A DNA stretch of 64,000 bases. Origin: Marasmius tenuissimus (Eukaryota; Basidiomycota; Agaricomycetes; Agaricales; Marasmiaceae). This document shows, in pieces, positions 1 to 10,013 of the stretch. The notes beneath the pieces were generated by a model. The model was not told where the DNA came from and searched no databases. It saw nothing but the letters and a program-made list of their open reading frames with translations. The first letter of the stretch is position 1; each line of letters starts with the position of its first letter. The stretch covers positions 372,001 through 436,000 of the forward strand of contig JAQOTA010000047.1 in NCBI GenBank assembly GCA_029532415.1, read 5' to 3'. Made by a program: the position numbers and the translations under genes.

Positions 1-150
1 ATCCGAAGGCGAAGCTACTGTTCAGGAAGCGGGTGATTTAACTGATCTGATCTAGCGTTTGGATTGAATATGCTTTTTGTATGTAGGTGTACTGTATTAA
101 CATCTGCTCGCAATTTTCCTGTCACTTAGCCTACAAATAAATACAAGATA
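1..150. other. Left edge, 3' flank of F-box gene 1
   Basis: No gene is seen here. It is the downstream side of the minus-strand F-box gene whose stop lies at 151-153, and it is A+T-richer than the coding part. No clear polyadenylation signal stands out. Confidence 0.5.
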
Positions 151-1815
151 TCATGCAAGGCTCAACGATACACTCCCGGTCAAACTGTTAACTTGAAGAC
201 CAGCCTCCACCAGAGCTTCCATTTGCTTGAGCGCATCCTCATCCTCAAACACTACCTCTACCTCCAGAGAGTCGGTCGCGTTTATGCGCTCGAACCTGAC
301 CATATCAAGGGGCGAAGTACTTCGGGTTAGGGTCTCATCGACGTTCCTCCGCGAAGTAAGCATCCCAACTAAGACAGAGTCCGACCACTGCTTGGCGCCG
401 AAGAGGGAGAGACCGGTCAAGTGAGGAAGAAGGACGCCGTTGCGAGACGTGTTGCCTGCCGAGGTCGAAGGTTCCCATCGTAGCGCGTTTAGAACTGCGT
501 TGGTCACACCATGGGCATGTGGTGGGGCGAGACTAAACGGACCACTGACGTGGAGGTGCCGTAGACTTTGTACCTCTGGTATCTGGAGTAAACTGACTAA
601 ACCGTCCGGATCTGCGAATAGGAGCATGAAAATCTCGAGCCGACAGGATGACCGTTGAAGGAACTGAATGATATGTTCCATCGGCGGTACGTGGGTGACC
701 GTGGTCAGATTGTGTAGCGCGGGACAGGTCAAGGAATCAAATAACGTGGCTGTTGGCATAATTGTTTTAACGTGGAGAATTCGCAAAGAAGCGAATTCGA
801 ACGGGACTCTAGGTTCATCGGTGTCGTACAGGAAATGTTCGAGATGACAGTATTCGACGTTCGTCAGGAGTGGTATGATTGACCGTATATCGACTTCGGT
901 CTGGCTGCACGACTTCAGGGCAAAGAAGGCAAGCTGCTCTCATGGGATCTGGGAGACAAGAAGTGGAAGAACCGATCCCAGCTCTCCTGCGAGGGTAAGG
1001 TCATATAATGCGGGAGCACTGCAGAATATAGAGAATAAGGAATCGTCTTCTTCATCTGACCAATCGTCTTGTTCAAAAGTGATGGAAAGGGTGGACAGAT
1101 TGCGAAGTGAGCCTGTGAATTGGGTCAAGAGGTGAATGCCTCGGATCCCAATGCAAAGAGAGAGATCCCTCCAACGCGATGATCTCGAACAGAGCATAGA
1201 GACAATATCCTCGTGTTGGCAGGAGCCCTGGTGCCACGAAGCAGACAATCGTCGTTTTCCGGCGCGTTCCAAAGCCAGCTTCAACCGTCGTTTGATATAT
1301 GGATGAAGCGCTTCTCTCGTTTGTCCTTCCCAATCTATCCCGATAGTAGCCCAGAGAGCAGGCAGCGAGAGCGCGACCCCTCTCCACCGACGACAGACTT
1401 GGCTCAAGACCCAAGGATTCTTCCTAGTGTTAAGTGTTGAGGGGGAATTTGTGTCTCCGGAAGGGCCCTCCATTGGTCGTGTATTGTCAATGCACAGACC
1501 GAATATCTGTGCCAGAAGCTCGTTCGGAAACAGTCGAAGCGGGTTCAAAACCGACTTGTAAGCTAACGATTGCTCAGCTAGCTGTCTCCTCTGAGCCTCA
1601 ACTCTGGCCTGGAGCTGGGCCAACTGTAAATCGAGCTGTGAGGCGGATTCGGCGACGCTTTCGTACTCCTTGCGAAGAACATGCAGATTGTCTGGCGTAC
1701 TAGGAGGGTCATTGGATCTGTAAAGTGCTTCGAGTCCCCCTCCCCCAAAAGATGTGAGAGAGATGATGTCTTCAATGCGTGAATGAGAGCATCGAACACA
1801 CGCGTGAGGCCCGGT
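151..1815 (-). pseudogene. F-box protein gene 1, interrupted by an in-frame TGA
   Basis: Agaric F-box family; F-box proteins are substrate adaptors of SCF ubiquitin ligases. From 1815 downward one frame runs through a CVRC dipeptide pair, a coiled-coil-like stretch (LRKEY...QLDLQLAQLQ) and the F-box core LNPLRLFPNELLAQIF, then leucine-rich-repeat-like segments. At 940-942 a TGA interrupts it, and exactly the same frame continues to the stop at 151. Paralogs 2 and 3 have no stop there; at the aligned place they read VPWNQI or VPLKQI, so the lost codon was Trp (TGG) or Arg (CGA). The 5' end is inferred from an acceptor (branch-like ctaac, then tttgtcag) just upstream of 1815; exon 1 was not found. 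Either a recent pseudogene or a truncated protein of about 290 aa. Confidence 0.7.
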
Positions 1816-2644
1816 CTGACAAAGTTAGTCCACGAAAAATACGATATTTCTTTGACTGAACGACGAACTGCCATGCCCAAATTCAAGGTAACTTTTCCAA
1901 GCAATCGGTGTGGCGAAAACCGAGAGATAGCTTACTCGAGAAGCTGTAAATAATGCTGGATGAACGACCGTTGAACACTGACTGGAAGCTGAATAACGAA
2001 GGAGGAAGGAAGGAATAAGATAAAGAACCGCTTCACAGAGTTTTACGCGCCGTAGATTGGGCGGGACGCGGCCCGCGGCAGCAGTTCATCCCAGTCACTA
2101 CTAGGTATTTCATTGCACGTTCAGTACCATCACAACCCTTCAGCGCTTCAGCTTCGACTTGTTGCCTGTCCCTTGTATTCCAAGCGCAGCTCACGTTGAA
2201 ACGCTCAAAATTATGCTCAGAATCTTCCCACTACCTGTCGTCGTACAAAGAATGCTGTTGGTGATTGCCATTCATCTGTCGCTTCCTTCATTGCACCCCG
2301 AGCTGATATCGATATCAAAATTTGATCGCAGTACCAGGAATCTCGAACATATCTAGGGGAAATCCTATGGAACTTAGCGGAGGTGGACTAACAAGAGATG
2401 GCAAGAGATCTGGATGGGGGGTACGGAGTTTGCCGATGTATGACGAGTTGAAGGCCTTTTTGCAATTTGGAACGCCTCTTCCTTTGTAATCTGGAACTGT
2501 TCAGCATTCTTCTTCGCCATTATGGCACGAGTCGTACGTTCCCGATTCTCGTGGCGACGGTGCAAAAACTGATTCGCAGCCTTTGTAGGGATCGACAGCG
2601 TCCATCTCGTTAGGAGGATCCAGCAGAGCACGCACCATTCCTAG
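1816..2644. other. Divergent intergenic region between F-box 1 and F-box 2
   Basis: About 830 bp between two divergently transcribed F-box paralogs. It should hold both promoters and the short first exons of both genes, because each reading frame appears to begin at a splice acceptor. I could not place the start codons. No transposon or RNA gene is evident. Confidence 0.4.
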
Positions 2645-4277
2645 CCTCTACAATTGCGCATGCGGTGTAACGATTGGCGGCGATAAAGAAGAACTATCTC
2701 ACTCTGCTCATATCCTCGCTTCGCTTGCCGAGTCCAACGATCCACCATCGACTCTTGAAGCAAACGTCCTCTGTCAAGAGTACAATGAGCATACAGAGTT
2801 GGTTGCGTCACTCGACATGGAGACGGCCCAGCTACAGGCAAGCATGGCCGCGCTGGACAGGAGAAGAAAACAAACATTGGGAAGGCTACCAGCTTACAAA
2901 CTTGCGCTGAACCCGATTCGCCGACTTCCGAACGAGATTTTGGCGTACATATTCACCCTTTGCGTGGACAACAAGCCGTTTGCTGAACGTAAAAGAACAG
3001 CACACGACGGTGTCTGTTTCACGCTATCACCGAAGAACCCACCTTGGGTTCTGTCATATGTCTCCAGGAAATGGAGGTCTCTCGCGCTTTCTCTCCCGCA
3101 ACTCTGGACTTTTTGCGAGTTGGATTGGGTCACGCCTGGAGATGAAGAACTAGCCAGGGAGTCGGAGACACTCAAAGTTCAAAGGCAACTGTCACTTTGT
3201 CTCCAACGTGCCGAGAACAAACCGCTTTCTATCGACTGGAACGGCATGAACGTTTCCGAAAAGCTTCTTTTCATGCTCCTCACGAGATCCTATCTATGGG
3301 GAGAAGCTAGACTTGCTTGCAACATGGCGGAGCTGAGGCAGGTGTCCTCGCACGCCGGGTTGTTCCAGAACCTCGCCTTTCTGGACCTGTATCTCGCAGA
3401 AGATGACTGGCTTTCTCTCGAACCAGAGGACCAGATGCTCTCAACCTTCAAAGACGCACCGAACCTCCGTCAGTTCATCCTCTCGGGAGACGCATCTGGA
3501 TGGGGTTTCACCTCGAACTTAGTTCCTTGGAACCAAATCGTTGACTTCACGATCACAGCCGTCGAGCCATGGGATGAATGGGCCGGGGATTGTTGGAGTT
3601 TTCTGCTTCTCATGGAGAACGTCCGATCCTGGTCTCTGGAGATGCACGATTACCCCACACCAACCACTACAATCCGGCTATGTAACTTACACACTCTTAT
3701 CCTACGCCCAGCGAAGGCACTCGAAACTACATTCCTCTCTGCGCTTGTCCTCCCAGCGTTGAAGGTGCTCCGATTTGAGGAGCATATCTTTCCGGAAGAG
3801 GCTGAGGCCATCCTCTCCTTGCTTGCGCGGTCGGGATGCCAGTTGGAAGAACTTCTTCTTTTCGGGGACGGTATCGTCGACGTCGAAATGCCAGAGTTGC
3901 TGTGCTCAAATGAGTTGAAGCGGTTGACGACGCTTCATCTCAGTGCCGAGAAGCTCGACGAGACGGGTCGTCGGGCGAGCATACTGGAGGAGATGCTTCA
4001 TCATCTCCATTTCGGCGATTCGGATGATGAAGGGATTCCTGTGCCCCACTTGCGGACGTTGATCCTCACTGGGGTCAAGCAGTGGACGGATGTCGCGTTG
4101 GTGAACATGCTTGCTTCCAGGATGCGCGTAGATCAGTTTACGGCGGGGAGTGCGACAAAGCTCGAGGAGATATCGCTTAGAGATGGCGGAGAGGATGGGT
4201 TCTATATCCAAGATCCCATTGCGAAGGCTCAGCTAGCTCGGCTGGTGGATGATGAGCTTCTGGCCAACTTTTCTTGA
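2645..4277 (+). CDS. F-box protein gene 2
   Basis: An open frame of 544 codons ends at the TGA at 4275-4277. It starts after a likely acceptor (cctag at 2640-2644); a short upstream exon with the ATG is not identified. N-terminus: LYNCACGV, matching the Cys pair of F-box 3. Next come a helix with coiled-coil character (about residues 50-85), the F-box core LNPIRRLPNEILAYIF, and a C-terminal series of leucine-rich segments ending LLANFS. It is closely related over its whole length to F-box 3 (same ends, same motif order), which lies in inverted orientation 3.3 kb away. Expected role: SCF adaptor with an LRR-like substrate side; the substrate is unknown. The F-box assignment is firm and the exact start is not. 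Confidence 0.82.
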
Positions 4278-4844
4278 TCAGGAGTAAGTTCTTCGGGCAA
4301 CACTGGCCGTTGATCGACTCTGACTTGTAGCTCACAAATGTCACGTCCATCATTCGCAATGCAAAGGACATTCTTATTGAAATGTGGAATCTTCTCTCTT
4401 GTAACTGGGATCAAGGAGGCTGGTGAGACGATGGGTATGACGGACCCTGGAAGATCTCGGTGCGGGGGGAACGAAATTGGGTATATTAGCGCAGTACCAG
4501 AATGATCTATATGAGACTCTAAATCCGTCTTTGATTCGGGGAATTGAATAGAATTTGATGGTAGTTCTCGAATGAGGGAACGATGATGAACGGGTTGGCA
4601 ACGACATCGAGTTCGGAAAATTGATGCTTAGCATACCATAAATGACACTTGGCCTGCGACGGTCATCACGCTATCCACTCTCACTTCCTTAACCCACATT
4701 CTTTTCTTCTCCTCAATACTGAGCATCTGAGTACTCAGTCTTGCTCCTTTTCACCTTCACTCTCACTCTCACTCTCACTCGGGTCTCTCTGCATTTTTGA
4801 CGACAACGTAATACCGCCGTTCTCGTGTCAACGGAACAAGCACG
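4278..4844. promoter_or_regulatory. Upstream region of the Sel1-repeat gene with a CT-rich tract
   Basis: This stretch separates the F-box 2 stop from the ATG of the Sel1 gene. A pyrimidine-rich repeat of (CTCACT) units lies at about 4757-4780, some 65-90 bp before the ATG. CT-rich tracts near transcription starts are common in strongly expressed fungal genes, so this may be the core promoter. No TATA box was recognised. Confidence 0.4.
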
Positions 4845-7213
4845 ATGTCGACTCAATATTCCCCTTCCTCTTTCCAATATCAACCCTCATCACCGCTGGA
4901 AACGTTGGTGAGGCGAACCTCAGCCAAAAGAGCGAATAATATCAGCATCAAGACCCAGAACCTTCACCAACAGCAACAACAGCAACAATACTCGTATGAA
5001 GGATCGACCCCTCACAACCACACCCACAACCAGGCTCACGGCCACTATCCTTACCATTCTTCCTACCAAAATGACGGCGATGGCCAATATCAGGGCCAGG
5101 ACACCCGACACGGGGCCGTGACCCCGCCGAGACAAGGCTTAAGCCCGACTCAAAGCCCTATTCAAAGTCACCCACTCAAACCACCATCATCACCTCTCCT
5201 TCACGCAAAGTTTTCGAGGGGCCGGGACTCTGCGAGCACGATGGATTCGCGATACACCTACAGTAATTCGAACAACTCATATCTGGATATGGAGATGGAC
5301 CCGGGGCCCAGGGATTCGGTGGATTCGAGACATACCTACAAGGAGGGAATGCCCAATTTCCAATACGATGCGGAGAGCGTATATTCTACGGACACTGCGC
5401 TTCGAGATTCATGGCAGTCATCGAGCACAGTGCAGCAGCAGAGGTCGGAGTCAGGGTCATCGAGGCATCTGAGCCAGGGGGCGAGAGCTGGTGGACCACA
5501 GGCGCAAAATCACACCGACAGGAGTTCCAGTCACGCACACCGACAGCCATCATATGGAAACAGTTACGATGATTCTATGGTTCCTACGGTCGTAATCACC
5601 TCGGACGATTTTGTCGACTCTACACCTCCCCCTATGGACTCGGTTCAGCTGAAGCATGCGGGCAAGTCACCGGTCGTGAAGCCAGCGGCACCGAACTTCT
5701 CCAGACCAATGCGACCGTCTGCCGTCCCCGTGTTGATGCCAGCGGAGGAGGAGAAGCAGAAGGTGCTGGAGAGAAATGCTGGGAGGAGACCACGGCAGGG
5801 AGGACCGGAATCGTCGCTATATTCGAGCTCGAGCTCAGCCCAATTACCATCACCGTACTCGCCGACCAGTCCAGGCGATTACTTCAACCACCCAAGCCCG
5901 AGCTTGAACTCGGCAGTGCATCCTCAGCCTCATTCTCGGTCGCAGTCGCCCGCAGCGCCTCTTACGCCCGAAAGCTATGTTTCAAGCCCGAGGTCGATAC
6001 AGGGGTATAATACTCCACCAGGTCATCCGTCCAGTCCTGCCCCTCAAGACTACCACCACCACCATTATCACCAGCAGCCCCGTTCACATCCATCCAACTC
6101 TGATCTCCGTTCGACTTCACCATCCATGGCTCATTCGTATCCTTCGCCATCATCATCTCGTCCCACATCGCCCTCGGGTTACGGTACATCACCACAATAT
6201 CAGCATCAACATCAAAGAAGTACCTCCCGTGGCATGTCTCCCTCCCCGACACCCTCACATCAGTATCAACCCAGCCCAGTTTCGAGCTACGGTACCCCAA
6301 CACCCGATCAGTCACAAGCATCCTTGAACCGCGCACCTTCGTCGAAGGTCCAGCTGCCCCGCAGACCCCCGTCATTACGTCCAGGCTCCCCAGTCAGCTT
6401 GTATTCCCGGTACTCTTTCTACCAACTCGATTCGCCTTCACCGAACGGGTCCACACATTTCAACACGAACGCTGGAGGCGATCCGGAGAAACAGACACAG
6501 CATAAGAAGACGTCATCGTCTCCATTAGGCGCGATGATGCCAGATCCCTCAGTCGAGCCCGAAACGAAAGCACATCATTTCCTCCAACTGGGTATACAGC
6601 ACCACGAAGCCAACCGACTCACGGAATCTGCTGTTTGTTTCCAGAAGAGCGCTACAGAAGATGGAGGGTGCGGGGCTGGTATGCTCATGTATGGGCTTAC
6701 ACTACGGCACGGCTGGGGCTGCGAGAAGAACGAGAAGACGGGGTTCAAGTGGCTCAGGAAGGCTGCGGAGAATGCTGTGGTCGATTTGGAGAGCGCGAGG
6801 AAGGAGGGAGGGGTTGGGATTGACAAGGGCGCTGTTAGGGCAGAGTTGATTATTGCGATTTACGAGGTTGGGCAGTGTTTCTTCCATGGATGGGGGGTGT
6901 CGAAAGATCAGAAGATGGCTGTCGTGAGTACAAGTCTTCTGTGTTATGATGCACTACTCAAAGTTTCATCAGAGTTACTATCGCGTTGCAGCACGGCTCG
7001 GGGATGCTGATGCACAGAACGATCTTGGGTTCTGTCTTGCGAACGGGAAGGGATGCAAGAAGGACCGGAAAGAGGCCGCGAAATGGTACAGAGCTGCTGT
7101 AAGTCTCGTCACTTTTCTACGTCTTTGTCCTCAGAGGTTGATTCTCGCCTTAGGTTGCCCAGGGGCAAAGCGACGTTGGACTTGCTTGGATTCACAAGGA
7201 AAAGTTCCAATAA
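4845..7213 (+). CDS. Sel1-repeat (HCP-like) protein, Dsf2/Nif1 or Skt5 type
   Basis: Three exons: 4845-6923, 6973-7098 and 7154-7213; introns of 49 and 55 nt with gtgagt/gtaagt donors and cag/tag acceptors, all in phase 0. Product 754 aa. Residues 1 to about 570 are disordered, rich in Ser, Pro, Gln and His, with a polyglutamine run near residue 45. Residues about 575-754 hold four to five Sel1-like repeats, with motifs such as GLTLRHGWGC, GQCFFHGWGV and LGFCLANGKGC, and the protein ends in GLAWIHKEKFQ. A long disordered N-terminus with terminal Sel1 repeats is the layout of the yeast Dsf2 / fission yeast Nif1 group; the related Skt5/Chs4 proteins activate chitin synthase. No CaaX box is present. 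It is the only non-repeated gene in the window. Intact. Confidence 0.85.
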
Positions 7214-7530
7214 CGACCTTGTTTAACCTCATCTAGAATACCTACCTTTCGTTCACCTATTCTTCGTTCTTTGTGTATTCTAGGTTGTATAGTATAGTAC
7301 ATATTTGCTTTGCGTGCGGAATGGGAGTTTTTCTGGTTTGCTCTGATGCAGGGGAAGAGATGTCGCTGTGGTTGACCCTGGAGACGCCGTGAAAACCACC
7401 AAGTGCGCCAAGTTTCCTGCTGCTAGGCCTCCACGGGTTGTCCGATCCCTCTTTCAATACTCCTGGCAGTCCGCAAACAGTCTCAATCAAAGAAGGAAAG
7501 GTAGAAATAAACATATCGTAGCAATACAGA
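7214..7530. other. Convergent 3' intergenic region
   Basis: About 317 bp between the ends of two convergent genes (Sel1 gene on + and F-box 3 on -). It would contain both 3' untranslated regions. No further gene is seen. Confidence 0.5.
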
Positions 7531-9189
7531 TCAAGAAAAGTTAGCTACAAGACCGCCCTCTAGTAGCCCCATCAACTGTGCCTTCGCAACTGGGTCCCGG
7601 AGATCAAACCCATCCTCGCCGCCGTCTTCTAGTGAGATTTTCTCGAGCCTCGCGACACTTCCCGCAGGAAACTGATCCACGTGTCTCCTCGAAGCCAACA
7701 TCTTTATCAAACTCGCATCTGGCCACTGCTTGACTCCAACAAGAGTGAGATTGCGCAGTCGTGGGACAGGAATATCCAAGCCAGTCCCTGGAGGAAGCAG
7801 TTGAAAGCCATCGACAGTCTCGCGGGTTACGCTCGCTCGCCGTCCAATCCCATCGAGCTTTTCTCCGCCGAGATGAAGGGTCGTCAACCACTTCAGCTCT
7901 TCCGCGGCCAGATATGCGTCCTCGACATAATTGACCCCCTCTCCAAACAGAGCGAGTTCCTCCAACCGGCATTCCGAGCGATTCAATAACGAAAGAATGG
8001 CCTCTGCCTCGTCTTCGTAGGCTTTGTCTTCAAATCGTAAGATTCTCAGCGCCGGTAAGATAAGGCTTCTCAAGAATGGATTATCGTCCTCGAGGGTCGA
8101 CGGTGGTCGTATGATCAGAGTGTGCAGGTGATTGAGGCGAAGTGGCGCGGCCCGTGGCTCAGGATATTCGTGCATTTCCAAAGAAAAGGTTCGCAAGTTC
8201 TCCAGTCGCGGCAAGAAATCCCAGCAATCGTCACTCATATTATCGGGAGAGTCCTCGTCCACATTCGTAATGGTCAGCCGGGTGATCTGTTTCAGAGGGA
8301 CCAAATTCGTAAGGACCCTCCAACCGTCTGCATATCCGGAGAGGGTGAGTCTTCTGAGGCTCGGAGCATCGCAGAAGACTGCGTATGCTCGTTCTTCGAC
8401 TCTGGCTTCGAACCAATTGCCTGCGTCAAAGTGAAGGCATAATGAAGACAGCTCGGGAAACATGCCAGTATGTGAAGAAACTAGCTCGAGTCCGTCCATA
8501 TCACAAGCTAGGCGGGCATCTTTCCATTGATAGGATCTGGAAAGCAACATCGATAGGAGCTTGTTGTCCGAGTAGGACTGGCCCCAGGAGACACGGAGAG
8601 GTCTATCGCGAGCACGTTGAAGGCACAGCGAAAGGAGTCGTTCCACTACTGGAACTTCAGACTCTTTCTTTGCGTCATCAACGTCTTGCTCTTTCCAGTT
8701 GGCGCCAATGCTTGTCCAGAACTGAGGGAGGGAGAGGGCAAGGGACCGCCATTTTCGACAAACTTGAGATAAAACCCACTGGGGGTTCGGAGGTCCTAAC
8801 GATGTGAATACATGTGCTTCCTCGTCGGGTTCCATCTCGTCGAGACAAAGGTTGAATATGTATGCCAAAATTTCGTTTGGGAGGCGGCGAATAGGATTCA
8901 TCGCAAGCTTGTACGAGGGTAGTCGTGCGCCTAGACGTTTTCTCTTCCTATCGAGGGCTGCGATACTCGCTTCCAACTGGGCAATCTCCTGATCAAGCAA
9001 CGCGGTCACCCTTGAATGGTCCTTGTATTCTCCACGAAGAGCATCTGCTTCGAATGACGAAGGAGAATCGTTGGTTTCCGAGAGTAGAGAAAGTAATTCA
9101 AGAGAATGAGATGGTTCGTCTGTGTTCTCGACAACTGAGACACCACAGTTGGTACAACTATAGAGTTTGGTGGGCTTTATGGATTGCAT
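7531..9189 (-). CDS. F-box protein gene 3
   Basis: Single-exon gene of 552 codons with the ATG at 9187-9189. Residues 9-16 contain a CxxC pair (CTNC), possibly metal binding. Residues about 55-95 form a charged helix with coiled-coil character. The F-box core NPIRRLPNEILAYIF lies at about 98-112. The rest is an LRR-like repeat region ending LVANFS. It is a full-length paralog of F-box 2, placed in inverted orientation on the other side of the Sel1 gene. It reads straight through the place where F-box 2 appears to have a 5' intron, so one of the two has gained or lost an intron, or the start of F-box 2 has decayed. Expected role: SCF substrate adaptor. Best-preserved of the three F-box genes. 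Confidence 0.88.
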   Translation of the reverse strand: MQSIKPTKLYSCTNCGVSVVENTDEPSHSLELLSLLSETNDSPSSFEADALRGEYKDHSRVTALLDQEIAQLEASIAALDRKRKRLGARLPSYKLAMNPIRRLPNEILAYIFNLCLDEMEPDEEAHVFTSLGPPNPQWVLSQVCRKWRSLALSLPQFWTSIGANWKEQDVDDAKKESEVPVVERLLSLCLQRARDRPLRVSWGQSYSDNKLLSMLLSRSYQWKDARLACDMDGLELVSSHTGMFPELSSLCLHFDAGNWFEARVEERAYAVFCDAPSLRRLTLSGYADGWRVLTNLVPLKQITRLTITNVDEDSPDNMSDDCWDFLPRLENLRTFSLEMHEYPEPRAAPLRLNHLHTLIIRPPSTLEDDNPFLRSLILPALRILRFEDKAYEDEAEAILSLLNRSECRLEELALFGEGVNYVEDAYLAAEELKWLTTLHLGGEKLDGIGRRASVTRETVDGFQLLPPGTGLDIPVPRLRNLTLVGVKQWPDASLIKMLASRRHVDQFPAGSVARLEKISLEDGGEDGFDLRDPVAKAQLMGLLEGGLVANFS

Positions 9190-10013
9190 TCCTGGAGTAG
9201 CTGTTCTGCTGCAATCCTGTGTGCGAGTGTAAGAGACAGATTGAAATCATGTCCGTGCTGCATAATACATGAACTTACTCTAGACATGAACGCTTGAGCA
9301 CCTGGGCTGCGAGTACGTGAAAAGGTGAGTGGTCGAGACAAAGGACAAAGACAAGCGATCTCCGGAGTCAAAGGGGAAGTCGGCAACCCCCGATCGGATT
9401 TAGTGTTCGGGTTTATGAGCCCGAAAACCCTAAACCTCGATTCTCGCCTTGTTCTCTCCTTTTTCAGTTTCCTTCAACTCGAAATTCGATGGCCGAACGC
9501 CCGAATTGGAATGACACAGTGAAGCTGGCTTTGAGGGAAAAGGGAACCAAAAGACACCACGTGCCAGCACGGGGCGTTTGACATGTGTTGTGGGCGTCGG
9601 TCAGGGAGTAGTCAATTACCAACGATCGAGCGACGTACCGCTCGACGGGCCCGACGCCAACTTCCTGTGGCTGGACATGTGATTTTGATGGTCTTGGATG
9701 AAATCTACGGAGGATTTAAGATGCTACGGCCATCCATCTTTTTCTGCGTGAGGGCTCTGAGAGGGCAAACAGGCATGACCGTAGCTTTGAAAGCATGTCG
9801 TCCGAAGTATGACGTCCAAAACTCACAGGAAGTCAAGACCATTGGTCAATTGTCAAAATCCTATCCAAGAAATATATTTTGTACAGACATAAATCGCAGG
9901 AAATGCGAGAAAATAGGTATCGGTTGGGTAGGTGATAGGTAATCAAGGATGGCTTGGAGCATAGAAAGATGTGAGGTATATGAGAAGGAAGTTAATGAAA
10001 CTTAATCGAATTT
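9190..10013. other. Intergenic region between F-box 3 and the gene array
   Basis: It contains the promoter side of F-box 3 and the 3' flank of array copy A. Short open frames are present but none has a recognisable motif or paralog support. From about 9850 the sequence (gaaaataggtatcggttgg and following) resembles the 3' flank of copy D around 32,840, so the duplicated unit begins before the copy A stop. Confidence 0.5.

Noticed and set aside
4964..4990. Polyglutamine-encoding repeat in the Sel1 gene as a CRISPR-like or satellite array.
   Set aside because: A simple coding CAA/CAG run inside a disordered region; no spacers.
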